A DNA stretch of 5,233 bases from DASZZX01 sp036260415 (GTDB taxonomy: Bacteria > Actinomycetota > Nitriliruptoria > Nitriliruptorales > JAHWKO01): assembly GCA_036260415.1 (NCBI GenBank), contig DASZZX010000179.1, forward strand, positions 1 through 5,233, written 5' to 3'. Made by a program: the position numbers and the translations under genes. The notes beneath the pieces were generated by a model. That model had not been told where the DNA came from. It saw nothing but the letters and a program-made list of their open reading frames with translations, and made no database searches. How positions within the stretch are numbered: the first letter of the stretch is position 1; each line of letters begins with the position of its first letter. This document shows, piece by piece, positions 4,034 to 5,233 of the stretch.

Positions 4034-5233
4034 TCAGACCCGCGCCCCGTCGGCGAGCCAGTGCAGCAGCGTGCGGACCGGCGCCCCGGTGCCTCCCTTG
4101 CGCACGTAGCCGTACGGCTCGTCCGCCCAGGCGAGCCCGGCGACGTCCAGGTGCGCCCACGGGATCCCGTCGCCGACGAACTCGCGGAGGAACAGCGCGG
4201 CCACGACCGTGCCCGCGGACCCCTGCTTGCCGATGTTCTTGAGGTCGGCGACCTCGCTCTTGAGGTCGTCGCGGTAGTCGTCGGGCAGCGGCAGCCGCCA
4301 TAGGCGCTCCCCCGACCGCCGTCCCGCCGCCAGCAGCGCGTCGGCGAGCCCGTCGTGGCTCGCCATCAGCCCGCCGATCCGGTTGCCGAGCGCCACGATC
4401 ACGGCGCCGGTGAGAGTGGCCACGTCGACGATCGCGTCGGGTTCCCGCTCGCTGGCGTGAGCGAGCGCGTCGGAGAGCACCAGGCGGCCCTCCGCGTCGG
4501 TGTTCAGCACCTCCACGGTCTTGCCGTTGCGAGCCACGTACACGTCGCCGGGGCGCTGCGCGTGGGCGGACGGCATGTTCTCGGCGAGGGCCATCACCCC
4601 GGTGAGCCGCACGGGCAGGCGCAGCTCGGCCGCCGCTGCGACCGTGGCCATGACGGCCGCGGCACCCCCCATGTCCATCTTCATGGTCATCATCGACTGC
4701 GCGGGTTTGATGGACAGGCCGCCCGAGTCGAAGGTGATGCCCTTGCCGACCAGCGCCACGTGCCGGCGCGCGCCGGCAGGGTCGTAGCTGAGCTCGACCA
4801 GGCGGGGCGGCGCGTCCGAACCCTGGCCAACCGCCAGCATCCCGCCGTAGCCCCCCTCCTGCAGGTCGGCCTCGTCGAGCACCCGCACCTGCACGCCGCT
4901 GCCGTGCATTTCGGCGCGGACGCGATCGGCGAAGGCGGGCGGCCGCTTCGTGGCGGGCGGGTCGTTGACGAGGTCCCGTGCCCGCCGCGCCCCAGCGGCG
5001 AACCGCGCCCCGCGATCCACTCCCCTGCGCAGCGACGGTGGTCGGACCTCGGGGGACGCGACCAAGCGGACCACCTCGACGCGATGCGGCTGGCCGGTCG
5101 ACTTGTGCCGCAGGTAGCGGTAGGCGCCGAGGTCGTAGCCCTCCACCAACGCCTGGGCGGCGTCGGAGGGGGCGAGCTCGTCCCCGCCGGCGGGAACAGT
5201 GGCCGCGACCGAGCGCAGGCGTGGGGGGGGGGG
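4034..5233 (-). CDS. pepA: Leucyl aminopeptidase, peptidase family M17, 5' end missing
   Basis: This is a cytosolic di-metal exopeptidase that removes N-terminal residues from peptides, usually as a hexamer. Counting from the TTG at 5149-5147, the metal ligands are K136 (in GKGITFDSGG), D141, D159 (in MKMDMGG), D218 and E220 (in NTDAEGRL), and the catalytic residues are K148 and R222. Their spacing is the same as in E. coli PepA (K270, D275, D293, D352, E354; K282, R356). The C-terminus (WAHLDVAGLAW, then YVRKGGTGAP and a final helix) is complete, with its TGA stop at 4036-4034. The TTG is not the real start: the frame stays open upstream, reads plausible family sequence (SDAAQALVEGYDLGAYRY) to about 5221, and then runs into proline codons made by the G run. 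From the alignment with PepA, about 100 residues of the N-terminal domain are missing. No promoter is visible because the start lies outside the window. Confidence 0.95.
   Translation of the reverse strand, partial: PPPPRLRSVAATVPAGGDELAPSDAAQALVEGYDLGAYRYLRHKSTGQPHRVEVVRLVASPEVRPPSLRRGVDRGARFAAGARRARDLVNDPPATKRPPAFADRVRAEMHGSGVQVRVLDEADLQEGGYGGMLAVGQGSDAPPRLVELSYDPAGARRHVALVGKGITFDSGGLSIKPAQSMMTMKMDMGGAAAVMATVAAAAELRLPVRLTGVMALAENMPSAHAQRPGDVYVARNGKTVEVLNTDAEGRLVLSDALAHASEREPDAIVDVATLTGAVIVALGNRIGGLMASHDGLADALLAAGRRSGERLWRLPLPDDYRDDLKSEVADLKNIGKQGSAGTVVAALFLREFVGDGIPWAHLDVAGLAWADEPYGYVRKGGTGAPVRTLLHWLADGARV
5223..5233. other. Terminal run of 11 G, probable sequencing artefact
   Basis: The last 11 bases are all G. 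In the aminopeptidase frame they would encode a proline run at a place where the family has none. Runs of G at read ends are a known false signal of two-colour sequencing chemistry, so the true sequence probably ends near 5222. Confidence 0.75.

Noticed and set aside
3813..4301. A 162-codon minus-strand frame overlapping the end of the aminopeptidase.
   Set aside because: It is an out-of-phase reading of the aminopeptidase, rich in Arg and Ala. The aminopeptidase phase carries the conserved family C-terminus.
1..5233. CRISPR arrays, tRNA or rRNA genes, insertion sequences, toxin-antitoxin pairs or defence genes.
   Set aside because: No regularly spaced direct repeats, tRNA-like cloverleaf, rRNA stretch or transposase-like protein was seen on either strand. 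The window looks like ordinary chromosomal content.

Overview
The window is 5,233 bases of very GC-rich DNA (roughly 70% or more G+C by eye). It has GTG and TTG as well as ATG starts, and tightly packed genes. This suggests a high-GC actinobacterium. A deep-branching lineage such as the Nitriliruptoria/Euzebya group is only a guess, because no rRNA or marker gene is present. Both ends look like contig ends: the left edge is one arm of a perfect 91-bp inverted repeat, and the right edge is a run of 11 G that interrupts an open gene. The window is therefore probably one complete short contig.

Layout from left to right: (1) 1-233, a long inverted repeat whose right arm is the start of a NUDIX hydrolase gene. 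(2) 138-548 (+), a NUDIX hydrolase with a complete Nudix box. (3) 593-1372 (+), a protein of about 259 residues whose C-terminal half resembles a pyridoxamine-phosphate-oxidase-like split barrel; a TATACT box and a Shine-Dalgarno site precede it. (4) 1431-2507 (+), a membrane protein with a potassium-channel-like pore whose filter reads TLGFTDP, possibly translated from a leaderless mRNA. (5) 2508-2629, a gap with a 20-bp tandem repeat over the preceding stop codon, a hairpin, two dyads and a candidate promoter. (6) 2630-3922 (+), a YibE/F family multi-pass membrane protein. (7) 3923-4033, a short convergent gap with no clear terminator. (8) 4034-5233 (-), a leucyl aminopeptidase of family M17 whose N-terminus is cut off by the contig end.

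The four plus-strand genes lie in the same direction, but each appears to have its own promoter or leader signals, so they may not be a single operon. I see no shared pathway among nucleotide-diphosphate hydrolysis, a possible flavin/F420 barrel, an ion-channel-like protein, YibE/F and a peptidase. There is no evidence here of a mobile element, CRISPR array, defence island or biosynthetic cluster. The items most worth a second look are the inverted repeat (probably an artefact), the altered channel filter, the unrecognised N-terminal domain of the second gene, and the dense repeats and dyads before the yibE/F-like gene.
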